In this document: positions 50,972 through 61,063 of the stretch, piece after piece
How positions within the stretch are numbered: position 1 is the stretch's first letter
Layout: every line of letters starts with the position of its first letter
NCBI RefSeq assembly: GCF_031760065.1
Contig: NZ_CP134500.1
Span: 5,208,001 to 5,272,000, forward strand
DNA length: 64,000 nt
Reading direction: 5' to 3'
From: Streptomyces durocortorensis
GTDB taxonomy: Bacteria; Actinomycetota; Actinomycetes; Streptomycetales; Streptomycetaceae
Program-made: the position numbers and the translations under genes
The notes under the pieces: model-generated
What the model was told of the DNA's origin: nothing
Database searches by the model: none
The model's input: only the letters and a program-made list of their open reading frames with translations

Positions 50972-53392
50972 ATGACTAGCGAGTCCAAGGCGTTCACACC
51001 GATCGACCTGCCCGTGCTGCCGCTCGACGACGAGGTCGTCCTGCCCGGCATGGTGGTGCCGCTGGACCTGTCCGACACCGAGGTGCGCGCCGCCGTCGAG
51101 GCCGCGCAGGCCGCCGCCCGTCCCGACGGCGGCAAGCCCGAGGTGCTGCTGGTCCCGCGGATCGACGGGACGTACACGGGGACCGGTGTCCTCGGCACCG
51201 TCGAGCAGGTCGGGCGCCTCTCGGACGGCGACCCGGGTGCGCTCATCCGGGCCCGTGACCGCGTCCGGATCGGGGCCGGGACCAGTGGTCCGGGGCGGGC
51301 GCTCTGGGTGGAGGGGACCGTGATCGACGTCGTCGTGCCCGACCCCCTGCCCGGATCGGCGGCCGAGCTGGTCAAGGAGTACAAAGCGCTCGCCACCAGC
51401 TGGCTGAAGAAGCGCGGCGCCTGGCAGGTCGTGGACCGGGTCCAGCAGATCGAGGACCTCTCCGCGCTCGCCGACAACTCCGGATACTCGCCGTTCCTCT
51501 CCACCGCGCAGAAGGTCCAGCTCCTGGAGACCGTGGACCCGGTCGCCCGGCTGAAGCTCGCCGTCCAGTGGCTGAGCGAACACCTCGCCGAGCAGGATGT
51601 CGCCGAGTCCATCGCCAAGGACGTCCAGGAGGGCGTCGACAAGCAGCAGCGCGAGTTCCTGCTGCGCCGCCAGCTGGAAGCCGTACGCAAGGAACTCTCC
51701 GAGCTCAACGGCGACCCGGAGGACGAGTCCGACGACTACCGGGCCCGCGTCGAGGCCGCCGAGCTGCCCGAGCACGTCCGGACGGCGGCGCTCAAGGAGG
51801 TCGAGAAGCTGGAGCGGGCCAGCGACCAGTCGCCCGAGGGCTCCTGGATCCGCACCTGGCTGGACACCGTCCTCGAACTGCCGTGGAACGAGCGAACCGA
51901 GGACGCCTACGACATCCGCGGCGCCCAGGCGGTCCTGGACGCCGAGCACGCCGGTCTCGCGGATGTGAAGGAGCGCATCACCGAGTACCTCGCGGTGCGC
52001 AAGCGGCGTGCCGACCGGGGGCTGGGCGTGGTGGGCGGTCGCCGCGGCGGCGCGGTACTGGCCCTCGTCGGCCCGCCCGGTGTCGGCAAGACCTCGCTCG
52101 GTGAGTCCGTCGCGCACGCCATGGGCCGCACGTTCGTCCGCGTCGCACTCGGCGGTGTCCGGGACGAGGCGGAGATCCGCGGCCACCGGCGTACGTACGT
52201 GGGCGCGCTCCCCGGACGTATCGTGCGGGCGATCAAGGAGGCCGGTTCGATGAACCCGGTCGTCCTGCTCGACGAGATCGACAAGGTCGGTTCCGACTTC
52301 CGGGGCGACCCGGCCGCCGCCCTCCTCGAAGTCCTGGACCCCGCGCAGAACCACACCTTCCGCGACCACTACCTGGAGGTCGAGCTCGACCTCAGCGACG
52401 TCGTCTTCCTCGCCACCGCCAACGTGCTCGAAGCCATCCCGGAAGCCCTGCTCGACCGCATGGAACTGGTCAGGCTCGACGGCTACACCGAGGACGAGAA
52501 GGTCGTCATCGCCCGGGACCACCTCCTCCCGCGCCAGCTGGAGCGGGCCGGCCTGGAGAAGGACGAGGTCGCCCTGGAGGAGTCGGCGCTGCGCAAGCTG
52601 GCGGGCGAGTACACCCGCGAGGCGGGCGTACGGAATCTGGAGCGGGCCGTCGCCCGGCTGCTCCGCAAGGTCGCGGCCCAGCACGAACTGGGCGACCGGG
52701 ACCTGCCGTTCACGGTGACCGACGCGGACCTGCGCGGTCTGATCGGGCGTCCGCACCATGTACCCGAGTCCGCTCAGGACCCGGCCGAGCGCCGCACCGC
52801 CGTGCCGGGCGTGGCCACCGGGCTCGCGGTGACCGGGGCGGGCGGTGACGTCCTCTTCGTCGAGGCGTCGCTCGCCGACCCGGAGACCGGGGCCTCCGGA
52901 CTGACCCTGACCGGTCAGCTCGGCGACGTCATGAAGGAGTCGGCGCAGATCGCCCTGAGCTTCCTGCGCTCGCACGGTGCGGAGCTGGAGCTGCCGGTCG
53001 CCGACCTCAAGGACCGGGGCGTGCACATCCACTTCCCGGCGGGCGCGGTCCCCAAGGACGGCCCGAGCGCCGGTATCACCCTGACGACCGCCCTGGCCTC
53101 GCTGCTCTCCGGACGCCTCGTCCGTACGGATGTGGCGATGACCGGCGAGGTGTCGCTGACCGGGCGGGTCCTGCCCATCGGCGGCCTCAAGCAGAAGCTG
53201 CTGGCCGCTCACCGCGCGGGCGTCACGACCGTCGTGATCCCGCAGCGCAACGAGGCCGACCTGGACGACGTCCCGGCCGAGGTCCTGGAGAAGCTGGACG
53301 TCCGGCCGGTCACCGACGTCCGCCAGGTGCTGGAGATCGCCCTCACCCCGGCCTCGGCCCGGGCGGAGGAGAGGATCCCGGCCGCGGCCTGA
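50972..53392 (+). CDS. lon: ATP-dependent Lon protease
   Basis: An 806-residue Lon. The LON substrate domain (about 1-200, [21 protein letters not shown]) precedes a coiled region and the AAA+ module with Walker [10 protein letters not shown] and Walker [10 protein letters not shown]. The proteolytic domain has the catalytic Ser in [10 protein letters not shown] and Lys in [17 protein letters not shown]. It degrades misfolded and some regulatory proteins in the cytoplasm. The ATG at 50972 is preceded by AAGGGGAGA. The HAIR-like site upstream suggests heat-shock control by HspR. It converges on a polysaccharide deacetylase gene. Confidence 0.97.
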   Translation: MTSESKAFTPIDLPVLPLDDEVVLPGMVVPLDLSDTEVRAAVEAAQAAARPDGGKPEVLLVPRIDGTYTGTGVLGTVEQVGRLSDGDPGALIRARDRVRIGAGTSGPGRALWVEGTVIDVVVPDPLPGSAAELVKEYKALATSWLKKRGAWQVVDRVQQIEDLSALADNSGYSPFLSTAQKVQLLETVDPVARLKLAVQWLSEHLAEQDVAESIAKDVQEGVDKQQREFLLRRQLEAVRKELSELNGDPEDESDDYRARVEAAELPEHVRTAALKEVEKLERASDQSPEGSWIRTWLDTVLELPWNERTEDAYDIRGAQAVLDAEHAGLADVKERITEYLAVRKRRADRGLGVVGGRRGGAVLALVGPPGVGKTSLGESVAHAMGRTFVRVALGGVRDEAEIRGHRRTYVGALPGRIVRAIKEAGSMNPVVLLDEIDKVGSDFRGDPAAALLEVLDPAQNHTFRDHYLEVELDLSDVVFLATANVLEAIPEALLDRMELVRLDGYTEDEKVVIARDHLLPRQLERAGLEKDEVALEESALRKLAGEYTREAGVRNLERAVARLLRKVAAQHELGDRDLPFTVTDADLRGLIGRPHHVPESAQDPAERRTAVPGVATGLAVTGAGGDVLFVEASLADPETGASGLTLTGQLGDVMKESAQIALSFLRSHGAELELPVADLKDRGVHIHFPAGAVPKDGPSAGITLTTALASLLSGRLVRTDVAMTGEVSLTGRVLPIGGLKQKLLAAHRAGVTTVVIPQRNEADLDDVPAEVLEKLDVRPVTDVRQVLEIALTPASARAEERIPAAA

Positions 53393-53436
53393 GTCCGTCG
53401 TACGGGGCGTACGGCCTGAGCGTTGTACGGGGCGCA

Positions 53437-53481
53437 CGGAACGGCCCGCTTACCGCATACCGGCGGGCGCGGGCCGTTCCG
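53437..53481. terminator. Bidirectional terminator after lon
   Basis: A perfect 13-bp stem pairs 53437-53449 with 53469-53481 between the convergent lon and deacetylase genes. Confidence 0.87.
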
Positions 53482-53497
53482 CATGCCCGGGGGCCGC

Positions 53498-54292
53498 TCA
53501 GGGGCGGTAGATCGTGCCCGGCTGCGGCTCGGCCGGGGCCATCAGCTCGGGGACGGTCACGAAGGTGTAGCCGTCCTTCTGGAGCGCGTCGATGATGCCC
53601 GGCACGGCGGGGACGGTGCCTTTGTAGATGTCGTGCAGCAGGATGATGCCGTCTTTGCTCGCCTGGTCCAGGATGCGCTTCCGGATCAGTGCGGAGTCGT
53701 TCGTCGAGTAGTCCTTCGCGGTGGCGCTCCACAGCACCTGCGACAGCCCCAGCTCCTTGCTGACCTTGCTGACCTCGTCGTCCGTGCGGCCCTGCGGCGG
53801 GCGCATCAGCCGGGGCCGCTCGCCGGTGATCCTCTCGATGGCCTTCTGGGTCTTCTCCAGCTCGGCCCGTATCTCGTCCGGGTCGTGGTCGGTGAGGATC
53901 TTGTGCGTCCAGGTGTGGTTGGCGACCTCGTGGCCCTCGTCCTGGATGCGCCGCACGGTGTCCGGGTGCTTGACGACATGGTGCTTGCCCAGCAGGAAGA
54001 AGGTGGCGTGCACCTTCTTCTCCTTCAGGATGTCCAGCAGCTCGGGGGTGTCCTCGCCCGGCCCCGCGTCGAAGGTCAGGGCGATGCACTTGGCCTCGCG
54101 GCAGTCCACCGGCCCGAACGCGCCCTTGGCGTCGGCAGCCGCCTCCCCGCGCGCCGAGCCCGGCGCGGTCGTGTCCATCGAGCAGCCGCTCAGCGTCAGT
54201 GTGAGCGCCGCCACCAGAGCCATGGCCAACCGCTTCCCGGGCAATGACGTCTTTGACGACGGCACCTTGGACAGCGGCGTCTTTTCGGGCAT
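53498..54292 (-). CDS. Polysaccharide deacetylase (NodB) lipoprotein
   Basis: A 264-residue lipoprotein. The lipobox LTLSGCS places the modified Cys at 37. The NodB domain starts at about 60. Motif 1 is ALTFDAGPG, so Asp75 is kept but the second Asp, a metal ligand in characterised enzymes, is Ala76. Motif 2 is NHTWTH with His126 and His130. RPPQGRTD is motif 3 and ILLHDIYKGTVPA motif 5. Peptidoglycan or chitin-like sugars are likely substrates. The missing ligand may change metal use or activity. Confidence 0.88.
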   Translation of the reverse strand: MPEKTPLSKVPSSKTSLPGKRLAMALVAALTLTLSGCSMDTTAPGSARGEAAADAKGAFGPVDCREAKCIALTFDAGPGEDTPELLDILKEKKVHATFFLLGKHHVVKHPDTVRRIQDEGHEVANHTWTHKILTDHDPDEIRAELEKTQKAIERITGERPRLMRPPQGRTDDEVSKVSKELGLSQVLWSATAKDYSTNDSALIRKRILDQASKDGIILLHDIYKGTVPAVPGIIDALQKDGYTFVTVPELMAPAEPQPGTIYRP

Positions 54293-54500
54293 GGCAAAGC
54301 ACTCCTCCGTGCGGGAAATCCCGCACAGCCGTGCGGTACGCCGAGGACTATACCCAGTGCGTATACATGGAGTGCATAGTGGGTCGCGCCGTCGCCGTCG
54401 GCCCCCTCCTGGGCATCCTGCGAAATACTGGCCGCGCTGCGGCGTCGACCACCCGCGGTGACATGTTTCATCGGCAGGGAGCCGTAGAGGGGGTGCTGAC

Positions 54501-54983
54501 GTGCACGGGAGTGAGAGCGAGCCGGAGCGGGGCGTGGCCGCCGGAAGTGGTGTGGACCACGAATTCTTGGCGCTGGAGCGCGAGTTGGCTGTGTTCCTGC
54601 GCCGGGCGCGGGCCAGCTCGGGCGAGATGGCCAGGGAGGTCCACCCGGAACTGGAGCCCGCCGCCTACGGGCTGCTCGTCCGCCTGGAGTCGGCGGGCCG
54701 GCAGCGGGCCACCGAGCTGGCCGCGTACTTCGGCGTCGGCAAGGCCACCATGAGCCGCCAGCTGCACTCCCTGGAGAACCTCGGCCTGGTCGTACGCGAG
54801 CCCGACCCGGCCGACGGCCGCGCCTGGCTCGTCCACCTCACCGACGAAGGCCTGGCCCGCTTCCGCAGCGTCCGGGATGCCCGCCGCGAGCGCTACGTAC
54901 GCAAGCTGACGGGCTGGGACCGGGCCGAAGTGGCTGAGCTGGCCCGGCTGCTGCACCAGCTGAACGCCCGCGCCGAAAGCTGA
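54501..54983 (+). CDS. MarR-family transcriptional regulator
   Basis: A 160-residue regulator. After 20 non-conserved residues it has the MarR fold: EFLALERELAVFLRRARASSGEMAREVHPELEPAAYGLLVRLE. The winged helix follows, RATELAAYFGVGKATMSRQLHSLENLGLVVREPDPADGRAWLVHLT. The GTG at 54501 is used because the frame is closed upstream; a later start is possible. Direct repeats AGTGC(G/A)TA in the upstream AT-richer part (54357-54380) may be its operator. No obvious partner gene. Confidence 0.88.
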   Translation: MHGSESEPERGVAAGSGVDHEFLALERELAVFLRRARASSGEMAREVHPELEPAAYGLLVRLESAGRQRATELAAYFGVGKATMSRQLHSLENLGLVVREPDPADGRAWLVHLTDEGLARFRSVRDARRERYVRKLTGWDRAEVAELARLLHQLNARAES

Positions 54984-55019
54984 CCCCGCGCCGAGGGCCG
55001 GCCCCGCGCCGAAAGGCCC

Positions 55020-55811
55020 CTACAGCTCCACCAGGATCGCCGTGGCGTCGTCGTGCGCCTTGCTGCGCCGCAGCCGCGCGCGCCCGGCCCCCGCGTCGGC
55101 GGTCTCCAGCTCCCGTACCCGGTCGATCAGCGCCTGCGGCCCCGACCTCCGCAACTGCTCCAGCGCGGCCGCCCAGTCTCCCTCGCCGAACATCTCCGTC
55201 CAGCGGCTCGCCCCGTCCGTGAGCGCGGCGAGGGTACGGACCTCGGAGGCCGGGGCGCTGCCGGTCACCGCGCGCACCGCCACCGACGGATCGGCGGCAG
55301 CCGTGAAGAAGCCGCCCTCCTTGTTGCGCACCGTGGAGTCCGCGATCTCATGGGAGGCCAGCGAACCCGGCGGCAGCCGGTCCAGCCGGTCGTCGAGGAC
55401 CGCGCGGACCGAGCCGTCCGGGGCCTCCAGCAGCAACACCGAATCCGAGAGCACCAGGTACTCGACCGCGTGTTCGCCCCAACGCGCCAGGACCACGGTC
55501 GCCTGAGGAGTGCGCACGTGAGAAAGGTCACAGGTGGGCCGGTGGGCGTCGGCCGTACGGGAGATGGCCTCGGCCAGTACCTCGGTCAGGGACAGATCGA
55601 GGCGTGAACCGGACAGTTCCACCAGCGCACCGCCCAGGCGGGCCGTGAACCACGGAACCGGGTGCACACAACCGGGCTCCGTCGGCGGCGGGGTGACGCC
55701 GTCGAGCAGGACCAGCGCGCCGCCCTGACCGGACGCGGGGAGAGCGGCCGAGACCCAGTCCTCGTTGGGGCGTTCGGGGCTGCCGGGGGCGGTGGCCAGT
55801 TCGATGCGCAT
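55020..55811 (-). CDS. PP2C-like protein phosphatase domain protein
   Basis: A 263-residue protein. It starts MRIELATAPGSPERPNEDWV, has LVLLDGVTPPPTEPGCVHPV and ends with KAHDDATAILVEL, the three acidic motifs of PP2C phosphatases in loose form (NED, D-G, DDAT). The metal-binding Asp residues are largely kept. The ATG at 55811 begins the family sequence; the frame is open upstream. It may remove phosphate from Ser/Thr or may be a non-catalytic relative. It is divergent from the conservon. Confidence 0.78.
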   Translation of the reverse strand: MRIELATAPGSPERPNEDWVSAALPASGQGGALVLLDGVTPPPTEPGCVHPVPWFTARLGGALVELSGSRLDLSLTEVLAEAISRTADAHRPTCDLSHVRTPQATVVLARWGEHAVEYLVLSDSVLLLEAPDGSVRAVLDDRLDRLPPGSLASHEIADSTVRNKEGGFFTAAADPSVAVRAVTGSAPASEVRTLAALTDGASRWTEMFGEGDWAAALEQLRRSGPQALIDRVRELETADAGAGRARLRRSKAHDDATAILVEL

Positions 55812-56147
55812 GACGTCAGTCTCCACGACGCCTTCACGGGACCCGCACCCCGGTCGCATTGGCTTGTACCAGCAGGTCAACAGGGCCTCAGGGGCCGGAA
55901 GGAGAGACTCCGAACGAGTGCGGGCGGGCATCTTGCCAAAGCCGGACCGGAAGTTCCACCCCATCGTCCATGCATGGTCAGGGGCGCGCCGGGGGAGACT
56001 TGTTCGCCAACTCAAGAGTGATGTTCACTCGTTCGAGTGGCGGAGCGGTTGATGCGCGCCCCCCTCTCAAAAGCACTGGAATGGTCAGAAGCCGTACCAG
56101 GAGCGGGGTGCCCCTCTGTGTGACCGTGCGTCACCTCTGCTTCAAGG
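55812..56147. other. Promoter region of the conservon
   Basis: About 336 bases with no gene. A near-perfect palindrome CACTCGTTCGAGTG lies at 56026-56039, about 110 bp upstream of the cvnA start. No other element was recognised. Confidence 0.5.
56026..56039. promoter_or_regulatory. Palindrome upstream of the conservon
   Basis: CACTCG-TT-CGAGTG is a perfect 6-2-6 inverted repeat. It is a candidate operator for the cvnABCD operon. No regulator is assigned. Confidence 0.45.
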
Positions 56148-59100
56148 GTGGACGAGTCAAGATTGCGAGCACCGGTGCAGAAGAAGCGGCCGCGGAGCAA
56201 GGGCACGACGCACGACGGTTCCGGGGCGACGCCTCCGGCGCCCGGCGCCGACAGGCGAACCGTGCGGGTGCGCAGCCGACTGGTCGCCGGAGTCGCGGTC
56301 GTCGGCGTCATCGTCCTGGCGGCGGGTGCGCCCGCCGCGCTCGGGGCCTCCGCCGATCTGACCGAGTCCCAGCGGCTCGTCACCCTCGCCGAGCTGAACC
56401 AGCAGGCCGTCACCCTCGCGCACTCCCTCGCCGACGAACGCGACGCGGTCACCGCGTACATCGCCGACGGCCGGGGCGAGGAGGACGACAGCGACGCCGC
56501 GGAGAACCGCACCGCCCGTGCCACGCGCGTCGACCAGCAGATCGACGAGATCCACGAGGCGGCCTCCGCGGCCCTGCGCCGCGACCTCTCCACGATCCCC
56601 TCCCTGCGCCGGGACGCGCTGACGGGCAAGGGCACGGCGCTGGAGGCCCACCAGGCGTACTCCGACGTCATCGTCAAGCTGCACGGCATCGCCGCCGAGC
56701 TGGCCGAGAAGACCCCGCCGCGCGCCGCCGACGCCACCCGGGCCCCGCTCACCCTCGGCGGCGCGGCCGAACAGGCCTCCGCGACCCGGGGGCTCCTCCT
56801 CGCCGCGCTCGCCGTGCCGAGCCCCGAGCCCACGGTCCCGCAGACCGACCCCTTCACCGGGCTGCCCGTGCAGACCCAGGACGAGGACGCCGCCCGGGCC
56901 GACCGCGAACGCGACGAGCTGAGCGCCGCCGCCCAGCAGGCCCGCGTACGCGAACTGGCCTCGCTCGCCGACTTCGACCAGGCGGCGAACCCGGCGGCCC
57001 GCGACAAGCTCTCCGCCACCGTCACCGGCCCGGAGGTCAACGACGCGGAGAAGTACCTCACCCGCCTCACCGACCGCCCCGAGCTGTCCGAGGCGGAGCG
57101 CAGGGTCAGCCCGAAGAAGCTGGAGGCCGCGCTCTCCGCCCGCGTCGACCGGATGCGCAGCGTCGAGTCCGCCCTCTCCGCCGGCCAGGTCCGGCACCTG
57201 GAGGGGCTCCGCGACGACGACGTCACCGCCCTCGAACTGAGCATCGCCCTGCTCGGCGGCTGCTTCCTCCTCGCCGTCGGCGTCTCCACCGCGGTCGCCC
57301 GCACCCTCACCCAGCCGCTCGCCGTCCTCCGTATCGGCGCCGCCCGCCTCGCCGAGGAGCCCGAGACCGCCGAACCGGTCCGCTACACCGGCCGCAACGA
57401 CGAGTTCGCCCAGGTCGTCCGGTCGATGAACACCCTGCACGGCAAGCTCACCGCCCTGCACCAGGACTTCACCGGCCGCGTCGAGAGCCTCAGCACCGAA
57501 CGCTCCGGCCTGATCAAGAGCCGCGAGTCCCTCGCCCAGCAGCGGTCCGAACTCCAGGACCGGACCGCCGAGCTGGCCACCCAGCTGGAACAGCTCAAGA
57601 ACACGGTCCACCACACCTTCGTCAACCTCTCCCTGCGCACCCTCGGCCTCGTCGAGCGGCAGCTCGGCGTGATCGAGGGCCTGGAGGAGCGCGAGCAGGA
57701 CCCGGAGCGCCTCGCCACCCTGTTCAAGCTGGACCACATGGCCACGGTCATGCGCCGCCACAGCGAGAACATGCTCGTCCTCGCGGGTGCCGACCACGGC
57801 CACAGTCACGCCGGCCCGATCCCGCTGGTCGACGTGGCACGCGCCGCCGTCAGCGAGATCGAGCGGTACGAGCGGGTCACCATCCAGTCCCTGCCGCCGC
57901 ACGCCCAGATCGCCGGATTCGCGGCCGACGACCTCAGCCACCTCCTCGCCGAACTCCTGGAGAACGCGACCTCCTTCTCTCCGCCTGACTCCCATGTCGA
58001 GCTGTCCGGCTGGCTCCTTGAGACCGGCGAGGTGATGCTCTCCGTGTCCGACGAGGGCATCGGCATGTCGACGGTCCGGATGGGCGAGCTCAATGCCAGG
58101 CTGGCCGACCCGGCCTCGTTCGAGCCGGGGGAGCGGCACATCGACATGACCGGCGCCGGACTCGGGCTCCAGGTGACGTCGTTGCTGGCCGCCCGCCACG
58201 GAGTGCGGGTCCAGCTGCGCGAGCAGAAGGGAAGTGGAGTGGCGGCTGTCGTCGTCCTGCCGCAGGCCCTGCTGCCCAAGTCCCTGCCCGCGGCCTCGCC
58301 GCCCGCCGTGCAACTGCCGGGCGACGGCCCGGCGCTCAACCTGCCGGGGTCGGTGGCCGAGGCCAACTCCAACGCCCTGCCGAGCCGTTCGCCGGTCGCG
58401 CCGACGGCTGCGGAGAGGGCTGAGGCCGCCACGGAGACGGCTGAGGCTACGGAGACCGAGGCGGCTGCCGAGCCGATGCCGGAGGCCGAAGCGGGGGCCG
58501 CGCCCGTGGGAGTCTCCGCAGAGGCCTTCGACGGGTCCTCCGGGGAGGTCTACGAAGAGGTCTCCGGCGCTGAGCCCGGGCCTGTGTCCGAGCCCGTGTC
58601 CGAGCCCGTGCCCGTGCCCGAGCCTGACCGCGTGTCCGAGCCCGATCCCGGCCTCGCCTCCGAGCAGGCCGTCGAGCCCCAGCCCGCCGTGGACCCGATC
58701 ATCGCCGCCGCCGAGCGCGCGATCCGCGAGAACGCCTCGACGGAGCCGCAGCGTGGGCCGGAGCCCGCGCCCGTACCGGAGCCGGCCGAGGACCCCGAGG
58801 CCCGGGAAGCCACCGCCGTACCGCAGCAGGGGCAGGGGCAGGGGCCGGAAGCGGAGGCCCGACCCACGCCCGACGCGGGTGCCGAACCGGACTCCGGCCC
58901 CGACGCGGAGGCACCCGCCGAATCGGACTCCGAGATCACGATGCAGGTCCGCCTGCCGAAGCCCCCGGCCACCCCCACGGCTCCCACGGGCCCCACCGTC
59001 CCCGTGGTCCCCGCAGCCCCCATCACCCCGGCCACGCGTCAGCCCGCCGACCCGTACGCGATCGGCCCCGACCGCCACGAGCGGCCCGCGGAGGGCGGCC

Positions 59101-59498
59101 CGGACGACGGCCCCGAGTTCCGCCCTGCTCCCCACGCCGAGGCCTTCCCCGCCGATGTCGTCCCCGGTCCCCGTCGCCCCGAGGGCGAGCGGGTCACGGA
59201 CAAGGGGCTGCCCAAGCGCACGCCCAGGATCGTCCGGCCCGAGGGCTCACCTGCCGGGCTCACCGGAGGCACCCGCACCGGCGGCATCGACAGGGACGAT
59301 CTCCGCCGCCGTCTCGGCAGCTTCCACCAAGCGGCGAAGGAGGGCCGACGCGACGTCGAGGCCGAGATCGCCGAGTCCACCGGCACCACGAGCACCATCC
59401 ACACCACCAGCACCGCACGGATCGACCAGACCGGCGGCCGTCGTACGGACGGCCGGAACGAAGAGACGGGGGACACAGTCGAGGAGGCACGCAGTTGA
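56148..59498 (+). CDS. cvnA: Conservon sensor histidine kinase-like protein CvnA
   Basis: A 1116-residue membrane protein. One helix near residue 45-65 (LVAGVAVVGVIVLAAGAPAALGA) and one near 365-385 (LELSIALLGGCFLLAVGVSTAVA) enclose a large outer domain. A HAMP region, a coiled coil and a HATPase domain follow, with LLAELLENATSFSPPDSHVE, SDEGIGMS and GAGLGLQV. The last 400 residues are disordered and rich in Glu, Pro and Ala. It is the sensor of a conservon; the family acts with CvnB, CvnC and the GTPase CvnD. The GTG at 56148 starts the frame. It overlaps cvnB by four bases. Confidence 0.92.
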   Translation: MDESRLRAPVQKKRPRSKGTTHDGSGATPPAPGADRRTVRVRSRLVAGVAVVGVIVLAAGAPAALGASADLTESQRLVTLAELNQQAVTLAHSLADERDAVTAYIADGRGEEDDSDAAENRTARATRVDQQIDEIHEAASAALRRDLSTIPSLRRDALTGKGTALEAHQAYSDVIVKLHGIAAELAEKTPPRAADATRAPLTLGGAAEQASATRGLLLAALAVPSPEPTVPQTDPFTGLPVQTQDEDAARADRERDELSAAAQQARVRELASLADFDQAANPAARDKLSATVTGPEVNDAEKYLTRLTDRPELSEAERRVSPKKLEAALSARVDRMRSVESALSAGQVRHLEGLRDDDVTALELSIALLGGCFLLAVGVSTAVARTLTQPLAVLRIGAARLAEEPETAEPVRYTGRNDEFAQVVRSMNTLHGKLTALHQDFTGRVESLSTERSGLIKSRESLAQQRSELQDRTAELATQLEQLKNTVHHTFVNLSLRTLGLVERQLGVIEGLEEREQDPERLATLFKLDHMATVMRRHSENMLVLAGADHGHSHAGPIPLVDVARAAVSEIERYERVTIQSLPPHAQIAGFAADDLSHLLAELLENATSFSPPDSHVELSGWLLETGEVMLSVSDEGIGMSTVRMGELNARLADPASFEPGERHIDMTGAGLGLQVTSLLAARHGVRVQLREQKGSGVAAVVVLPQALLPKSLPAASPPAVQLPGDGPALNLPGSVAEANSNALPSRSPVAPTAAERAEAATETAEATETEAAAEPMPEAEAGAAPVGVSAEAFDGSSGEVYEEVSGAEPGPVSEPVSEPVPVPEPDRVSEPDPGLASEQAVEPQPAVDPIIAAAERAIRENASTEPQRGPEPAPVPEPAEDPEAREATAVPQQGQGQGPEAEARPTPDAGAEPDSGPDAEAPAESDSEITMQVRLPKPPATPTAPTGPTVPVVPAAPITPATRQPADPYAIGPDRHERPAEGGPDDGPEFRPAPHAEAFPADVVPGPRRPEGERVTDKGLPKRTPRIVRPEGSPAGLTGGTRTGGIDRDDLRRRLGSFHQAAKEGRRDVEAEIAESTGTTSTIHTTSTARIDQTGGRRTDGRNEETGDTVEEARS

Positions 59499-59974
59499 CT
59501 GCGCCCAGCACATTCGGGCTGAGTACCGAAGCCCGGAACCTTCACTGGTTGCTGAGCAATCTCGTGGAGGAGGTGCCAGGGGTCCACTCGGTCACCGTCG
59601 TCTCGTCCGACGGCCTGATGCTGCTCTCCTCCGACCCCGGCCATCACAGCGCGAAGGCGGCCGGGACGTCCGACGGCCCCAAGGGCTCCAGTGCCGACCT
59701 CGCCACCATCGTCGCCGGTATCGGCTCGCTGACCGTCGGCGCCGCGAAACTGATGGACGGCGGCGGCGTCAAACAGACGATGGTCGCCATGGACGAGGGC
59801 AGCGTCTTCGTCATGTCGATCAGCGACGGCTCCCTGCTCGGGGTGCACGCCGCCCCCGACTGCGACATGAGCGTCGTCGCGTACCACATGGCCCTCTTCG
59901 TCGGCCGGGCCGGACACGTACTCACCCCCGAACTCCGCAGCGAGCTGCGCACATCGATGGAGAGCGCCCAGTGA
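59495..59974 (+). CDS. cvnB: Conservon roadblock/LC7-domain protein CvnB
   Basis: A 159-residue roadblock/LC7 protein. The fold is seen in LHWLLSNLVEEVPGVHSVTVVSSDGLMLLSS and the end ALFVGRAGHVLTPELRSELR. It starts with TTG at 59495, in TTGA that also holds the cvnA stop. It should regulate the GTPase CvnD as roadblock proteins do for MglA. It overlaps cvnC by four bases. Confidence 0.93.
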   Translation: MTAPSTFGLSTEARNLHWLLSNLVEEVPGVHSVTVVSSDGLMLLSSDPGHHSAKAAGTSDGPKGSSADLATIVAGIGSLTVGAAKLMDGGGVKQTMVAMDEGSVFVMSISDGSLLGVHAAPDCDMSVVAYHMALFVGRAGHVLTPELRSELRTSMESAQ

Positions 59975-60390
59975 CGACCGCCGCCGCAGCCGAACCCGCC
60001 CCGCGTCTCCCCGTCCGCGGCGCCGACCGGCGCCCCGCCCGGGTCCGCCCGTACTCCCTCACCGGCGGCCGCACCCGCTTCGGGCACGTCCTGCTCGTCG
60101 AGACGTTCGTCGCGGCCCTCGAAGCACCCGAGGAGCGCCGCGAGCTCACCAACGGAAACCTCGTCTCGCGCGTCATGCCCGAGCTCCAGGCCATCGTCGA
60201 ACTCTGCCGCCGGATGCGTACGGTCGCGGAGATCTCGGCCCTGTTGAAGATGCCGCTCGGAGTCGTCCGGGTGCTGCTCAGCGACTTGGCCGACCAGGGA
60301 AAGATCCGCGTGTACGGGACCGGGCACGGCACCGGTCAGCCCGACCGCGCACTGCTCGAAAGGGTGCTCAATGGACTCCGCCGTCTCTGA
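59971..60390 (+). CDS. cvnC: Conservon DUF742 protein CvnC
   Basis: A 139-residue DUF742 protein with RPYSLTGGRTRFGHVLLVETFVAA and the helix-turn-helix-like MRTVAEISALLKMPLGVVRVLLSDLADQGKIRVYG. The GTG at 59971 overlaps the cvnB stop (GTGA). It is the usual third gene of conservons. The frame overlaps the start of cvnD by 20 bases. Its biochemical role is unknown; a contact with the GTPase is likely. Confidence 0.92.
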   Translation: MTTAAAAEPAPRLPVRGADRRPARVRPYSLTGGRTRFGHVLLVETFVAALEAPEERRELTNGNLVSRVMPELQAIVELCRRMRTVAEISALLKMPLGVVRVLLSDLADQGKIRVYGTGHGTGQPDRALLERVLNGLRRL

Positions 60391-61021
60391 GGCGCCGCTC
60401 TTCGCCCCGCGCCAGCCGGGGCCCCGGGACCAGGCGGAGGAATCCCTCCAGGCCTGGCAGCTCGACCACACCCGCGCACCCACCGCCACCAAGATCGTGG
60501 TGGCGGGCGGCTTCGGCGTCGGCAAGACGACGTTCGTGGGCTCGGTCTCCGAGATCACCCCGCTCCAGACCGAAGCGCTGATGACGCAGGCCAGCGAGGA
60601 GACCGACGACCTCTCCGCGACGCCCGGGAAGACCACCACGACGGTGGCCATGGACTTCGGCCGGCTCACCCTCGACGACGACCTCGTGCTGTACGTCTTC
60701 GGCACGCCCGGCCAGCAGCGCTTCTGGTTCATGTGGGACGACCTGGTGCGCGGGGCGATCGGCGCGGTCGTCCTCGCCGACACCCGGCGGCTGGAGGACT
60801 GCTTTCCCGCGCTCGACTACTTCGAGAGCTGCGGGCTGCCGTACATCGTGGCGGTCAACCATTTCGAGGGGACGCCCGGTTACGAGGCGGAGGACGTCAG
60901 GGAGGCCCTGACCGTACCGCCGGAGGTGCCGATAGTGATCATGGACGCGCGCAACAGGATCACGGTCGTCGAGTCGCTCCTCGCCCTGGTCGGCCACGCC
61001 CTCGACGTCACCCCCGCCTAG
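60371..61021 (+). CDS. cvnD: Conservon small GTPase CvnD
   Basis: A 216-residue MglA/Ras-like GTPase. The P-loop is GGFGVGKTTF, the switch region has TTTVAMDFGRLTL, and the G3 motif is FGTPGQQRF. The G4 motif NKxD is replaced by NHFEG, a pattern of conservon GTPases. The ATG at 60371 lies in the cvnC frame and gives MDSAVSEAPLFAPRQPG. It completes cvnABCD and is followed after 42 bp by a monooxygenase gene. Confidence 0.93.
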   Translation: MDSAVSEAPLFAPRQPGPRDQAEESLQAWQLDHTRAPTATKIVVAGGFGVGKTTFVGSVSEITPLQTEALMTQASEETDDLSATPGKTTTTVAMDFGRLTLDDDLVLYVFGTPGQQRFWFMWDDLVRGAIGAVVLADTRRLEDCFPALDYFESCGLPYIVAVNHFEGTPGYEAEDVREALTVPPEVPIVIMDARNRITVVESLLALVGHALDVTPA

Positions 61022-61063
61022 ACCGCACAGACCGCCTCGAACCAGAGACAACGGAGAGCCGCG

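Noticed and set aside
49985..53437. A long minus-strand frame running opposite lon into the nucleotidyltransferase
   Set aside because: Only the part 49985-50815 shows protein-family features; the rest is antisense to lon.
56157..59135. A 992-codon frame opposite cvnA
   Set aside because: It has Gly/Arg/Leu-rich composition typical of antisense frames and no domain.
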